Positions 1-9,360 are shown, numbered from the stretch's first letter. The stretch: DNA of 62,328 bases from Gammaproteobacteria bacterium (GCA_018830325.1 JAHJSQ010000151.1:1-62328), one strand, 5' to 3'. Notes: a model not told the origin generated them from the letters alone. Program-made: numbers and translations.

Positions 1-300
1 AAGATTGCGGAGGCAAGTAGACAATCATTGATGACAACAACAGGTCAGACCGGTGCTTTTACAACCCGATATACTCATAGGTTCTTAAGAAACCGTTACG
101 ATGGTTGAGGAATAGGCGCGCGGATAGATTCATCAGGAGTTCTGAGGCAATAAAGCCTCTGTTGAGAGACCGGATATATGGCTGCAATCTTGATCTCTGT
201 TTTGACATCAATTTTTGAAAACTTGGCTTGCAATAAACGAGGAGTCCATATATGAGTATAAGTAGCCAGTTTTCTCTTTGTTAGCGCTTTCGAATCCGAG
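1..300. other. Non-coding leader of the window
   Basis: No credible coding frame, RNA gene or hairpin with a T-run was seen in these 300 bases. They lie downstream of the HupE-receptor gene, whose stop codon is at 301, so they probably hold its 3' untranslated region and the end of whatever lies to the left. Confidence 0.4.
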
Positions 301-2919
301 TCAAAAATTCGCGGTTACGCTCATTCTGAAACTGACCGGTTCGACGGGATGAAAATGAATGTCCTCGACTGGATCGGCTTCACCTCGCAGTTGCGACTCG
401 TAGTAATAGTCGATTGCGCTGTCTTTGCGGTCTAGGATATTAAACACTTCGGCCTGCACGGTCCAGGTCTTGTCGAAACGATAACCAAGCATCGCCGATA
501 ACAAAATCGTCGAATCCGAACGGACGCTGTTGTCTTCAATCAACGGTCTCGGCCCGAAATAACGCAACCTTGGGCCGCCGAAGAAACCTCCGAAAATATC
601 GTGAACCGTGGCACCGGTTGCCATCACGCTTTCAATCGCACCAGGAATACGATTACCGGCCGGATCGTTACCGCGAAAACGCGCTTTCGAAAAGCTGAAA
701 TCGGCATCGAAGGTCAGCCAACCGGTCGGCGAATAATAATTTGCCCATTCGACGCCGAAACGACGGCTAGGACGGCTGGCTTCAGTCGTTCCCGCATCGC
801 CGACGAATAACAATTCGGAATCGATACCCAGCCACCAAACCGATAACGTGCTCTGCAGCCCTTTAAGCCAGGTCGTGCGCAAACCAGCTTCGGCCCCGTA
901 AGTACGAACCAACGGCACGGCGCGGTTAACCTGATTACCGTCTCCATCTATCGTATCCCCACTTGCAGGATCGACGCGCTGGTTAACGCCGCGCGCATCG
1001 TTACTATGAAAACCGAGACCGCCGTTCAGGTAAAACTCGGTATCGGCCCACGGCCCGAATACGATACCGGCTTTAGGACTAACGATACCGTCGGTAGGCG
1101 TATCGTTGTTTTCGGACCGGTTACTGTCGGAAACGTCGAATTGAAAGCCGTCGAAACGAACGCCCACTTGCGTTCTAAGCCAGGACGTCCAACGGGTCTT
1201 ATTTTCGAAATACGGGCTGAAGTTGGTCACGCGCACATCGTCGCTACGAACGGTATCCCACCTCTGCCGCGCCTCGGTCAACAGCAAACCGTTACGGATT
1301 GAGTCGTTCCGCACCTGCAAACCGATGGTGCTGTCGGAGTCGAACGACCCGATTTTATGAAAAAAGGTGTGGCTTGCGTTCAGACCGGATGTCCAACGCC
1401 GATCAGGCTGAGCGAATTGATCGCCACGGTCCGGATCTGCAAGAAAATAGGTAAAGTTCGAGTACAGGTCGAGTTCATGATAAATCCCGTAGACCGTCAG
1501 TTTGGATGCCGACACGTCGTCTTGACGATGCCATTCGCCGGTTAAACTGTAACGCCGGCTGCTCCCGCCGTCGGTTGAATCGAGTGTGCTGAAGCGCCCG
1601 ATCGTTCCGGAGTCGACGGCACGCCGGGGAATTTGATCGGTCGCATCCCAGTCGGCTTTATAGGCCATCGCGGTGACGCTCCAGCCCGAGCTTTCGTACT
1701 CCTCGCTGTAGCGAAGCACGCCGTTGAATTTCAAATAATCGTTGCTGACCGTCCAGGGCCCCCCGTTATGAACGATTTCGCCGCCATAAAGCAAATTGCC
1801 GTCACCGAGCCTGTGCGAGCCGGCCGACAGCCCCCGGTAATAATCGAAATTACCGCCGGTAAATCGAGCGATATGTCCGGGCAAGGCATTGGCGTAGCGA
1901 ATATCGGCGGCGCCGGCACTGGAAAAATCGCCGTTTTCGGCGTAGTAATTGCCTTTTTGATAACTGATCGTGCTAATCAATTCGGGAATCAAAAAATTCG
2001 TATCAGTCCAACCTTGGCCATGCGCGTGCGAGACCAAATTCACCGGCACGCCATCGATCTTGGTTAAAAAATCGGTACCGTGATCGAGATTGAAGCCTCT
2101 TAAAAAAAATTGATTCGATTTACCCTCGCCGCTATGTTGAGAAGCAATCAGACCGGGGACCGTTTCGAGGATCTCTCCCGGCCGAATGATAGGTCGGTAC
2201 TGCAATTGTTCCTGGCCAATATTACCTTGCGAAGCACTATCGGCGATGCCGACCAAAGAATCGCCGCGCTCGGTCACAACCATCTTGGGAAGCAACTCCA
2301 AATGTATCGTTTCGGATTCGATATCCGAAACGCTATCGCCATCATCCTCAACCGCCTGTGCATGAACCGAAGTTCCGAACACTGTGGCGAACGCCAAAAC
2401 TGCCAAGCGCACCATTATGATGCCGGTACCGTGCAATAACAGTGTCGCGGTTACGAATCCCAAAGCAAACGACAACAAACCGCCAGAAGCAGGCATTTCC
2501 TGTCCGTGAGCGTAGCCGTGAAAAAAAGCAAAAAACATCACGACTGAAATACTCGCAAGCGCCGGCACTCGAATTCTGCGCAAGGCCAACACCCCGAACA
2601 CCCCCACCGACAAAAGAATCATCGGCTCGACGCCCGGTACATTAAAACCAGTCACGCCGAATAATCCGCCAAGACACATCACACCGACAAAGGCCAACGG
2701 CAATTGCCATACAGAGTTACCTTTAAGCTGCGCGGCCCAAACGCCAACAGTAAGCATCGTCAATAGATGATCCCAACCTTCAAGCGGATGACTGAAACCG
2801 CTAAGCCAGCCGCTGCTGTCGATGTCCTCAGTATGCGCTTGGGCACACAGCGGAAATAATATCAACGACAAACATAACGACCACATGGCCCAAACGGACT
2901 TTTTAGAAAAATAATTCAT
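301..2919 (-). CDS. HupE/UreJ-like permease domain fused to a TonB-dependent outer-membrane receptor
   Basis: This 872-residue protein has two parts. Residues about 29-165 carry HupE/UreJ signatures: HPLEGWDHLL at 44-53 and FFHGYAHGQEMP at 132-143, in a run of hydrophobic segments as in the nickel/cobalt permease family. From about 200 onwards it is a TonB-dependent receptor, with a plug domain (ILETVPGLIAS near 250-260, FFLRGFNLDHGTD) and a beta-barrel ending in the terminal Phe expected for outer-membrane insertion. The junction (169-189) is a hydrophobic stretch beginning Met-Val-Arg and ending in a signal-peptidase-like VHAQA. It could be the last HupE helix, a signal peptide, or both. 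An inner-membrane permease and an outer-membrane barrel cannot stay one chain, so cleavage or internal initiation at Met169 (2415) is likely. No strong ribosome site precedes Met169. The substrate is plausibly Ni or Co, from HupE only. It stands alone, without tonB or exbBD nearby. Confidence 0.85.
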   Translation of the reverse strand: MNYFSKKSVWAMWSLCLSLILFPLCAQAHTEDIDSSGWLSGFSHPLEGWDHLLTMLTVGVWAAQLKGNSVWQLPLAFVGVMCLGGLFGVTGFNVPGVEPMILLSVGVFGVLALRRIRVPALASISVVMFFAFFHGYAHGQEMPASGGLLSFALGFVTATLLLHGTGIIMVRLAVLAFATVFGTSVHAQAVEDDGDSVSDIESETIHLELLPKMVVTERGDSLVGIADSASQGNIGQEQLQYRPIIRPGEILETVPGLIASQHSGEGKSNQFFLRGFNLDHGTDFLTKIDGVPVNLVSHAHGQGWTDTNFLIPELISTISYQKGNYYAENGDFSSAGAADIRYANALPGHIARFTGGNFDYYRGLSAGSHRLGDGNLLYGGEIVHNGGPWTVSNDYLKFNGVLRYSEEYESSGWSVTAMAYKADWDATDQIPRRAVDSGTIGRFSTLDSTDGGSSRRYSLTGEWHRQDDVSASKLTVYGIYHELDLYSNFTYFLADPDRGDQFAQPDRRWTSGLNASHTFFHKIGSFDSDSTIGLQVRNDSIRNGLLLTEARQRWDTVRSDDVRVTNFSPYFENKTRWTSWLRTQVGVRFDGFQFDVSDSNRSENNDTPTDGIVSPKAGIVFGPWADTEFYLNGGLGFHSNDARGVNQRVDPASGDTIDGDGNQVNRAVPLVRTYGAEAGLRTTWLKGLQSTLSVWWLGIDSELLFVGDAGTTEASRPSRRFGVEWANYYSPTGWLTFDADFSFSKARFRGNDPAGNRIPGAIESVMATGATVHDIFGGFFGGPRLRYFGPRPLIEDNSVRSDSTILLSAMLGYRFDKTWTVQAEVFNILDRKDSAIDYYYESQLRGEADPVEDIHFHPVEPVSFRMSVTANF

Positions 2920-2943
2920 TCTATACCTCGGTCATTAAACCCT

Positions 2944-3282
2944 TTTCGAAAGGCTATGTTCGCGTTAGCAGTTGAAACGGTTCTCTTTCCTACTAAATAA
3001 ACCATTTAGTAAATAATCAATGATTGCTTTCCAAAACACTGAGCGTGAAAGAGGGTACGATTACTCGCCTGACAGGACGACGTAAACCCAGCACCTAAAT
3101 TCCATAGTCTATTGGCCATGATTGATTACATAGATAATTTAGGTGCTGGGTAAATACGTCCATGTAGGCTTGACGGCGGCTTTCCCTGCCGCCGACACCT
3201 GTCAATCGAGCAACCGTACCCTCCTTTCAACCATTGGCGTAATAAAGTATCAACTATTAACGCGAACATAGCCTTTCGAAAG
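2944..3282. repeat. Nested inverted-repeat element (MITE-like) upstream of the HupE-receptor gene
   Basis: The outer arms pair almost perfectly: cgaaaggctatgttcgcg begins at 2947 and its complement ends near 3280. Inside them a second pair lies at about 3048-3070 and 3205-3232 (gagggtacgattactcg against cgagcaaccgtaccctc). At the centre is a perfect 15-base arm pair, cccagcacctaaatt at 3087-3101 and its complement at 3136-3150. A GC-rich hairpin (gacggcggc ... gccgccgac) lies at about 3171-3197. The central palindrome and the GC hairpin recur at 4.9, 9.1, 12.3, 12.9 and 56.4 kb. There is no coding capacity, so this is probably a non-autonomous mobile element. Confidence 0.7.
2991..3011. promoter_or_regulatory. 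Candidate operator palindrome upstream of the HupE-receptor gene
   Basis: A perfect 8-base inverted repeat, tactaaat and atttagta with 5 bases between, lies about 70-90 bases upstream of the start at 2919. The position suits an operator for a metal-responsive regulator. It does not look like a classical Fur, Zur or NikR box, and it sits inside the larger repeat element, so it may simply be part of that repeat. Confidence 0.3.
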
Positions 3283-3372
3283 CTATATCCCTTGCTAGTC
3301 AAATTTCGGCGCCAGGCGATCGGCGCCCGTTGACTGATAAATACGGCGCCATCAACAAAGCCGAACGATTTT

Positions 3373-4614
3373 TCAGTATGAAAAGGAGTAAGATAACGAA
3401 AATTGAATCATCCGTTTCGCTAAATCATTGACCGGTCGCATCAAACCTAAATGATCGCGTAGCGTCACTCCCTCATATTCAGCACGGAATAAGTTTCTAA
3501 ATTTCAATTCCGGAACGACTAGATCTACAAAATCGTCAAATCCCCTGGGTAAATAAGGCGGTATGATAGCGAATCCGTCAGCAGCTTCGCCTATAAACCA
3601 CTCCTCCAGCTGATCGGCAACTTGCTTTGGTGTACCGATAACGACTCGATGCCCGCTGTCATTAAGCCTTCGCAATGACACAGACGCGACGTCCATCAGC
3701 CCGCGTATCGATTCTATCGAGGCATTCCGGAAACTGTTATGATCGAACCATTCCGGTAATGCTTGTTGCAGAATAGACTCTGTAGTACTTTCATTGTCGA
3801 GATCGGAATCAAACGACCCTAATCTTTTCGCAGAGTTTAGCGACTCCTTGAGTAAATGATATTTTTCATGAGCCGCCTCGGCTGTCTCGGCAACGACAGG
3901 CACCACACACGACACAATTTTTAGCTGCGAAGGACACTTACCGAAACAGATCGCTTTTTCTTTTAGCTCGGAATAAAACAACCTTGCCTGTTGTTCATTC
4001 TTCTGTCGAACCAAAACCATTTCAGCACTCCGTGCCGCCAATTCAATATCCTTATCGGATAAAATATTTTGAACCAGTACCGGGTGATCATAATTGGTTC
4101 GCTCCAAGACTACCGCATCCAACTTGTTGCTTTTATTGATGGGCCTGGATAAATTATCAAATCCATCTTCAACTTCCCACATTGCCCACAAAGAAGTCAC
4201 TAAATCAATATAATCGCGAGTTCGCTCCGTAAGAATATTTCGATCATTATTATTTTCCGTCCCGGGATTCCAACCGGCCCGCCCTCGACTGATATGAGCG
4301 AGGGCGGAAAACGAACCTGCCTGACCATATGGATCGGAGTAGTCGCAACATGCCGGCGCCACCAAACCGATCCGATCGGTAACACGCGCCAACGAAATCA
4401 ATAGCTTTACCGATTCATCATCCTGAGAATGACAGAACAATGACGCATCGGAACTCATAAAGACTGCATCAAATTTAGCCTGCTCGGCCTTTATCGCAAC
4501 ACGCTGACAATCTGAAAGATCCCAACCGGAGACACCTCGCCCCTGTTCTCGTCGCCTATTCGAAAAATGACTATTGCTCGTCGGTAAAAAAACGCCCAGC
4601 TTCATTTGCCTCAT
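3373..4614 (-). CDS. Luciferase-like (LLM) flavin-dependent monooxygenase, NtaA/SnaA/DszA type
   Basis: This 413-residue protein opens with the RQMKLGVFLPTSNSH strand typical of bacterial luciferase-like FMNH2-dependent oxygenases of the NtaA/SnaA/DszA subgroup. It retains FDAVFMSSD, a variant of the first barrel motif, SALAHISRGRAGWNPGT near residues 103-119 (family form: DHLS-GR-GWN-VT), and a C-terminal GTPKQVADQLEEWF segment near 328-341 that is standard in this family. Members use reduced flavin from a separate reductase to oxidise sulfonates, thioethers or chelators. No reductase or ABC transporter is adjacent, so the substrate is unknown. The second Met (4605) is an alternative start; the upstream one is kept because the RQM-LG context is conserved. 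It is isolated between repeat elements. Confidence 0.75.
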   Translation of the reverse strand: MRQMKLGVFLPTSNSHFSNRRREQGRGVSGWDLSDCQRVAIKAEQAKFDAVFMSSDASLFCHSQDDESVKLLISLARVTDRIGLVAPACCDYSDPYGQAGSFSALAHISRGRAGWNPGTENNNDRNILTERTRDYIDLVTSLWAMWEVEDGFDNLSRPINKSNKLDAVVLERTNYDHPVLVQNILSDKDIELAARSAEMVLVRQKNEQQARLFYSELKEKAICFGKCPSQLKIVSCVVPVVAETAEAAHEKYHLLKESLNSAKRLGSFDSDLDNESTTESILQQALPEWFDHNSFRNASIESIRGLMDVASVSLRRLNDSGHRVVIGTPKQVADQLEEWFIGEAADGFAIIPPYLPRGFDDFVDLVVPELKFRNLFRAEYEGVTLRDHLGLMRPVNDLAKRMIQFSLSYSFSY

Positions 4615-4780
4615 GAATAATGCCCAAGTCTCATCTTTATCACTCCCCTAACCCCTTCATTAGACTTTAAACCGATTCTCCACAAATCACAGATAGCAAT
4701 CGACGACACCGGTTATTATTCAGTAAAGAAGGCAAAGATAATGCCAGTATTTTTTTACCAGTTGATGACATCTTCAAGGA

Positions 4781-5098
4781 AGTTAGGAGTCAGCATGAAA
4801 TAACGCCGACAAATGTTGGAAGGGGGTTCGATGACTCGATTGACAGGCGTCGGCAACAGGGCAGACTTTTGCTCCTCGGCAATTGCTGAGACACTCTAGC
4901 ACCGTAAAACACGCCACCCATGGCAATTAGATTCCGCCGTTAAGCATGGTCGGATCAACCCCCAGCACCTAAATTCCATAGCCCATTGGCTATGGTTAAC
5001 TATCGTGGATAATTTAAGTGCCGGGTTCACGGCGTTTTGTCAAGCGAGTGCCTCAAAGCGTAATTCTTGGTGAAGATATTTTGTGCATATTCCTTAGC
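4781..5098. repeat. MITE-like palindromic element, family 1, copy 2
   Basis: This aligns along most of its length with the element at 9014-9256. The left end, gttaggagtcagcatgaaat, matches gttaaggaacgagcataaaa, and both copies end with ttttgtgcatattccttagc. The ends form an imperfect terminal inverted repeat. Inside is the recurrent palindrome (arms 4961-4975 and 5011-5025, two mismatches) and the gattgacaggcgtcggc module. It is about 75 bases longer than the other copy because of an extra segment around 4860-4955. It contains no open frame of note. Confidence 0.65.
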
Positions 5099-5432
5099 AA
5101 CAAAAGAGCGTTTTGGCTTTATGATATCTAATATCTCCGATTAGCTCCATGTTATATGCCCCAATTTTGTGCCAAATGCCTTATTTTGATTACCAAATAT
5201 AATTTTCACATATCGCAATTCGGCATTGAACTTATTAAGTAGAGATGATCTGTGCTTAGAACAAACGAATTAAAATAAGAATTACATCAATATGGTATCC
5301 GATTATTTAGTAAACTCAGTTAGTTTGATTAAGCTTAAAGCACAATCCAGGAGCCTCGTTATGCTACACCGAGCAATGCCAAACTTGACGAAAAGCCTCG
5401 ACAAAGATCATATATTGCAAAACCCTTAATCA
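5099..5432. other. AT-rich non-coding stretch downstream of the yibQ-like gene
   Basis: An AT-rich interval with no gene, no RNA-like fold and no clear terminator (no GC hairpin followed by a T-run on the minus strand). Nothing supportable was seen. Confidence 0.35.
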
Positions 5433-6371
5433 TCAGAATAAATCAAACTCTCGGATCAGCAATTTGTCACTTGCCGTTTGAAAATTCGGCTTTGAAGATA
5501 TTGGTCTAATCCGTATCGCTCCATATTTTCTTGTTTTCAAGGGTTCCATCGCTTTTTGCTCGGCTATTTGAACAGGCAATTGGCGTTGTTTAACCGGAAA
5601 TGTCCGAGGAATGGGGTATTGCGGCAATAATGCCGAAACCGGCACTAATTCGACTCCGATTCGATCCAAGTCCGACAATCTTTCCCGTAAAACCTTTAAT
5701 GTATTCACTCTCGGATGACCAATCGCCACGGCATAACCGCGTCGTTTAGCGGTCGAAATAAGCAACTCGAATTGTTCGCGGATCTTAACTTCCGAATTCA
5801 CATGATCCAAAAAAACATCCCGACTCAAAGCAGGGACTCGATGAGCATCCGCCACTTTTTTGGCTACCGAATGATCCGTCGTCACGCTGTCGACAAAATA
5901 CAAAGCATCGGGTTTCCTCGCTAAGGCCTCCATTAACCAGCCCATTGTTACCGGATCACGCGTCAGAGCGCTGCCCATGTGATTATTGACACCCGAAATA
6001 CCCGGAACAGCCACCAATTGCGCCGAAAACCGACGCACAACCTCATTGCGATCCAACGATACGGTTAGCCCGCCTGACCCCATGGGCTTGTCGCTTAGTG
6101 CCTGCATCGGCGCATGTAACATAATTTCCTTACCGTGACGCGATGCAAGTAATGCCAACCGCCTGGAATGCATAGCAAAAGGCAAAAACGAATATGTGAT
6201 ATTACCGGGCAATCCGATTGCGGCAGTACCGATTTCGAGACTATTGCCCATATCGTCCATAATGATGGCGATGCGCGAACGTTCATTTAACTCTGCCGCG
6301 GACGGATGCCAGACAATAAAAAACCCCGACATCCCAAAGATTAATAAACCAATGAAATGCCGGGGTCTCAT
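5433..6371 (-). CDS. yibQ: Divergent polysaccharide deacetylase family protein (YibQ-like)
   Basis: This 312-residue protein has an N-terminal hydrophobic signal or anchor (residues 6-25, ending near SAAEL), so it acts in the periplasm. The body is the DUF610/divergent polysaccharide deacetylase fold: RIAIIMDDMGNS (33-44), ITYSFLPFAMHS, EIMLHAPMQ near 82-90, VNNHMGSALT near 128-137, ALYFVDSVTT and GYAVAIGHPRVN. In the canonical deacetylase fold the Asp pair and the His residues bind metal. The E. coli orthologue sits next to envC as it does here, which supports a role in cell-wall remodelling, but its substrate is not established. It lies 15 bases downstream of ctpA and is probably co-transcribed with it and envC. 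The basic tail after residue 245 is not conserved in any way I recognise. Confidence 0.8.
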   Translation of the reverse strand: MRPRHFIGLLIFGMSGFFIVWHPSAAELNERSRIAIIMDDMGNSLEIGTAAIGLPGNITYSFLPFAMHSRRLALLASRHGKEIMLHAPMQALSDKPMGSGGLTVSLDRNEVVRRFSAQLVAVPGISGVNNHMGSALTRDPVTMGWLMEALARKPDALYFVDSVTTDHSVAKKVADAHRVPALSRDVFLDHVNSEVKIREQFELLISTAKRRGYAVAIGHPRVNTLKVLRERLSDLDRIGVELVPVSALLPQYPIPRTFPVKQRQLPVQIAEQKAMEPLKTRKYGAIRIRPISSKPNFQTASDKLLIREFDLF

Positions 6372-6386
6372 GCGCCGATAGAAACG

Positions 6387-7703
6387 TTAATTCCGCAAAA
6401 TTGCGATCCCTTTCAGCAACATCAAGGCTTCATGAAGCGGATAATCGGTAATTTCCAATTTGCTTTTCTCTTGATCTTGCTCGGCATCCTTTGTTTCCGG
6501 CTTCTTAGTAGACCGGTTGCCGTTAGTTAAATGGCGTGACAAATCGGCTTCTTTGACCGGCTTAAAGTCAGGTCCTTCGACCGATTCCAACTTATAGCGG
6601 TCTAACTGTATATCCGGTTCGATGCCTTCGGCCTGAATAGAGCGGCCTGAAGGCGTAAAGTAACGCGCGGTAGTCAACTTTACCGCCGCTCCGCCACTAG
6701 TTGGCAAAACAGTTTGTACCGAACCTTTACCGAACGATTTCTCGCCCATGATGACCGCTCGCCGATGATCCTGAAGTGCGCCGGCTACGATTTCAGATGC
6801 CGAAGCGGATCCGGCATTAATCAACACCACAATAGGCGCGCCATCAAGCACATCATCCGGAGAAGCATTAAAACGCATCTCGGAGTTTTCAATACGTCCT
6901 TCGGTGTATACGATCAAGCCTTTATCAAGAAAAGCATCGCTTACATCAACGGCTGCATTTAGGACGCCGCCGGGATTATTGCGTAAATCCAGTACTAATC
7001 CTTTTAGCTTTCCATCGTTTTCCTTTTCTAATTCCGCCATAGCCTTACGCAAACCCTCACCGGTTTTAGATTGGAAGCTGCTGATTCTCAAATAACCATA
7101 ATCTTTTTCGAGAAGCCGATTTCTAACGCTTTTAACCTTGATAATGTCCCGGATAATCTCAATTTTCAACGGCGCTTCCTCGCCTTCGCGCATAATAGTC
7201 AACACGATGCCGCTACCTGGTTCACCTCGCATCAGCTTTACCGCATCGCCCAGCGACATCCCTTTAACCGGTTGATCATCCAAGCGGACAACCAAATCGC
7301 CGGCTTTCACGCCAGCCCGTTGGGCGGGGGTATCGTCGATTGGCGATACGACTTTCACAAAACCGTGCTCCATCGTGACTTCAATCCCCAAACCGCCAAA
7401 TTGTCCCGTTGTACCTTCTTGAAGCTCCTTGTACTGATCGCCGGTCAGGTAATCCGAATGCGGATCGAGCCCGATCAACATTCCTCGAATTGCATGTTCG
7501 AGCAACTGTTTGTCGGTTACCGGTTCGACATAATCGCGCTTGATACGCCCAAAGATTTCGGTAAAGGTACGAAGGTCCTCAAAAGGCAACACCTCGGTCT
7601 CCGATGATCGAGTACCTCGCTCAGCTAGGACATTACCGCCAACGCTGATAAAAATGCCCAGGAACATCCCCAGAACCAAACCCCATAAACTTTTTTTCTG
7701 CAT
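6387..7703 (-). CDS. ctpA: Carboxyl-terminal processing peptidase (S41 family, CtpA)
   Basis: A 438-residue periplasmic serine peptidase. Order: N-terminal signal/anchor (5-27), helical region with GLDPHSDYL (78-86), PDZ domain (about 98-175, containing GGLGIEV and PAQRAGVKAGD), then the S41 catalytic core with LVLDLRNNPGGVL (236-248), catalytic Ser in NAGSASASEI (296-305) and the Lys of EKSFGKGS (321-328). CtpA-type enzymes trim C termini of periplasmic proteins and, in several Gram-negatives, control peptidoglycan hydrolases. Its place between envC and the deacetylase gene fits that role. The last 60 residues are charged and low-complexity (KKPETKDAEQDQEKSK). Confidence 0.93.
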   Translation of the reverse strand: MQKKSLWGLVLGMFLGIFISVGGNVLAERGTRSSETEVLPFEDLRTFTEIFGRIKRDYVEPVTDKQLLEHAIRGMLIGLDPHSDYLTGDQYKELQEGTTGQFGGLGIEVTMEHGFVKVVSPIDDTPAQRAGVKAGDLVVRLDDQPVKGMSLGDAVKLMRGEPGSGIVLTIMREGEEAPLKIEIIRDIIKVKSVRNRLLEKDYGYLRISSFQSKTGEGLRKAMAELEKENDGKLKGLVLDLRNNPGGVLNAAVDVSDAFLDKGLIVYTEGRIENSEMRFNASPDDVLDGAPIVVLINAGSASASEIVAGALQDHRRAVIMGEKSFGKGSVQTVLPTSGGAAVKLTTARYFTPSGRSIQAEGIEPDIQLDRYKLESVEGPDFKPVKEADLSRHLTNGNRSTKKPETKDAEQDQEKSKLEITDYPLHEALMLLKGIAILRN

Positions 7704-7764
7704 AGCCCTAAAAACTCCAAACTTCTGATTTCCGATTTAAATAATACATTTATCCTGTGCGATC

Positions 7765-8943
7765 CTAATCTGTTTTGCGGCACCACCGAACCGGATCGAC
7801 GGGCTTGCCATTCTTGCGTATTCCAAAATACAGACCCGCCTTGCTTCTACCGCCGCTTTTACCGACCGAGGCAATCACATCGCCTGGAGCGACTCGGTCG
7901 CCGACCGATTTATAAAGGCTTTGATTGAACGCATAGAGCGTCATATAACCATTGCCGTGATCGATGATCGTCAATAAACCATAACCTCTTAGCCAATCGG
8001 CGAATACTACCTTGCCCGCAGAAACCGCTCTTATTTCCGTACCTTCGCCCGCACCGATCAAAACGCCGTCCCAACGACTTCCCAACCTAGGGCTACCGAA
8101 TTTTTTTACTAATTGACCTTTAATAGGCCAAGGCAAGTCTCCTTGCGCGGATGCGAAAGGCTTAACAGGCCAATCGACTGTCTCTTGCTGCTTTATGACC
8201 TGTTTTCCCGGTTCCGGTTCAAACGGCTGTTTAATCGCCGCTTGTTGTAAGCCATTAACCAATTTTTGTAATCGAGCCTCGCCTTCCCGCAATTGACTCA
8301 ATCGAAGCTTGCTGGAGGAATAATCTTTTTCCAGACGGACCAGTAATTCTTTCCTTTGCAACCGGCTTCGGTCCAATGCCTCTTGCTCGGTTTTTTTTAA
8401 CTGCAAAGTCTGCTCGAGTAATTCACTTTCCTTGAAGTTTTCCCGTTCCAGCTCGGTGAGTTCTATGACCGTTTGGCTAATTTCGGCCAGTTTCTCCAGC
8501 CTCGCTTTATTTAGATAGGCATAATAAACCATAATACGGCTGGATAGAGCCGGATCTTCTTGATTAAGCATCAGCTTCAACTTTTCCTTACGGCCCATCG
8601 CGTAAGCGGCTTTAACTTGATGACTTAGCCCTTCATTCTGTTCAGCTATTTCAAGTTGCAATAATCGCGTTTTGTTGCGCAAATCCTGAATCTTTCGTTG
8701 CTTGCTATCGATTTGCCCTTGCAATTGTTTTAAGGTTGCGACGGTCTTGCCATAATATTTTTCAATTTCAGCCAACTGCGTTAATAATGCGCCTTGCTCT
8801 TTTTCAATCCGCTTTATATTCCGATTGACTGCATCGATTTCGGCTTGAATTTTAACCAAGTCCCGATTTTTTTCTTCCGCTGCAACCTGAACAGATAAAC
8901 CACTCAGCGCCAACCAAGCGAAGCCGACGAAAATTTTATTCAT
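7765..8943 (-). CDS. envC: Murein hydrolase activator EnvC (degenerate M23/LytM protein)
   Basis: A 392-residue exported protein with a signal peptide ending near VAAEE, a long charged coiled coil (about 25-240) and a C-terminal LytM/M23 domain (about 275-392). The zinc ligands of active M23 peptidases are missing: the usual H-x-H is LYFGIR, and the first His position is RWDGV. This is the hallmark of EnvC, which activates the amidases AmiA/AmiB at the septum under FtsEX control instead of cutting peptidoglycan itself. The ATG at 8943 is preferred because GAAGGG lies just upstream; the longer reading starts with TTG at 8955. It is the first gene of envC-ctpA-yibQ. Confidence 0.92.
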   Translation of the reverse strand: MNKIFVGFAWLALSGLSVQVAAEEKNRDLVKIQAEIDAVNRNIKRIEKEQGALLTQLAEIEKYYGKTVATLKQLQGQIDSKQRKIQDLRNKTRLLQLEIAEQNEGLSHQVKAAYAMGRKEKLKLMLNQEDPALSSRIMVYYAYLNKARLEKLAEISQTVIELTELERENFKESELLEQTLQLKKTEQEALDRSRLQRKELLVRLEKDYSSSKLRLSQLREGEARLQKLVNGLQQAAIKQPFEPEPGKQVIKQQETVDWPVKPFASAQGDLPWPIKGQLVKKFGSPRLGSRWDGVLIGAGEGTEIRAVSAGKVVFADWLRGYGLLTIIDHGNGYMTLYAFNQSLYKSVGDRVAPGDVIASVGKSGGRSKAGLYFGIRKNGKPVDPVRWCRKTD

Positions 8944-9013
8944 AAAGCCCTTCAAGCCTCTGCAAATGAGGATCTGCTCGTCATTTCAAACGGCTGCTGC
9001 ATGCCAATACTCG

Positions 9014-9256
9014 TTAAGGAACGAGCATAAAATACCTTCGACAACTGTTGAAAAGGGTTTTGGTGACTCAATTGACAGATGTCGGCGGCAAGGATAGCCG
9101 CCGTCAAGCCTACATGCACGTATTCTCCCAGCACCTAAATTCCATAACCCATTGGCTATGGATAATTTAGGTGCTGGGTTCACGGTGTCCTGTCAAGCGA
9201 GCGAACCGCCGCAAAGCCTATTAATTGTATAAAGTTTTTTGTGCATATTCCTTAGC
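9014..9256. repeat. MITE-like palindromic element, family 1, copy 3 (best-defined copy)
   Basis: About 243 bases bounded by imperfect terminal inverted repeats: left gttaaggaacgagcataaaa, right end ttttgtgcatattccttagc. Inside are gattgacag-type and GC-hairpin modules (gtcggcggc ... gccgccgtc, 9079-9107) and the perfect 15-base palindrome (arms 9127-9141 and 9164-9178, 22-base loop). The element lies just upstream of envC and could form a large cruciform or RNA stem. Short frames inside it are not genes. Confidence 0.7.
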
Positions 9257-9360
9257 TAATTTTTGAATAGAGGGCATAGATTAGCTTAAAGCCTGTTTGC
9301 ACGCTCTCAATACGAAACGAATTATAGCGTCGGTTTCGTAACTATACCCATCATCGTAGA

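Noticed and set aside
2920-3372. Cobalamin or nickel riboswitch upstream of the HupE-receptor gene
   Set aside because: No B12-box or NiCo-type conserved core was found; the structure is explained by nested inverted repeats of a dispersed family.
8952-9183. Two overlapping 60-65-codon frames upstream of envC
   Set aside because: They lie within the MITE-like element, lack ribosome sites and encode nothing recognisable.
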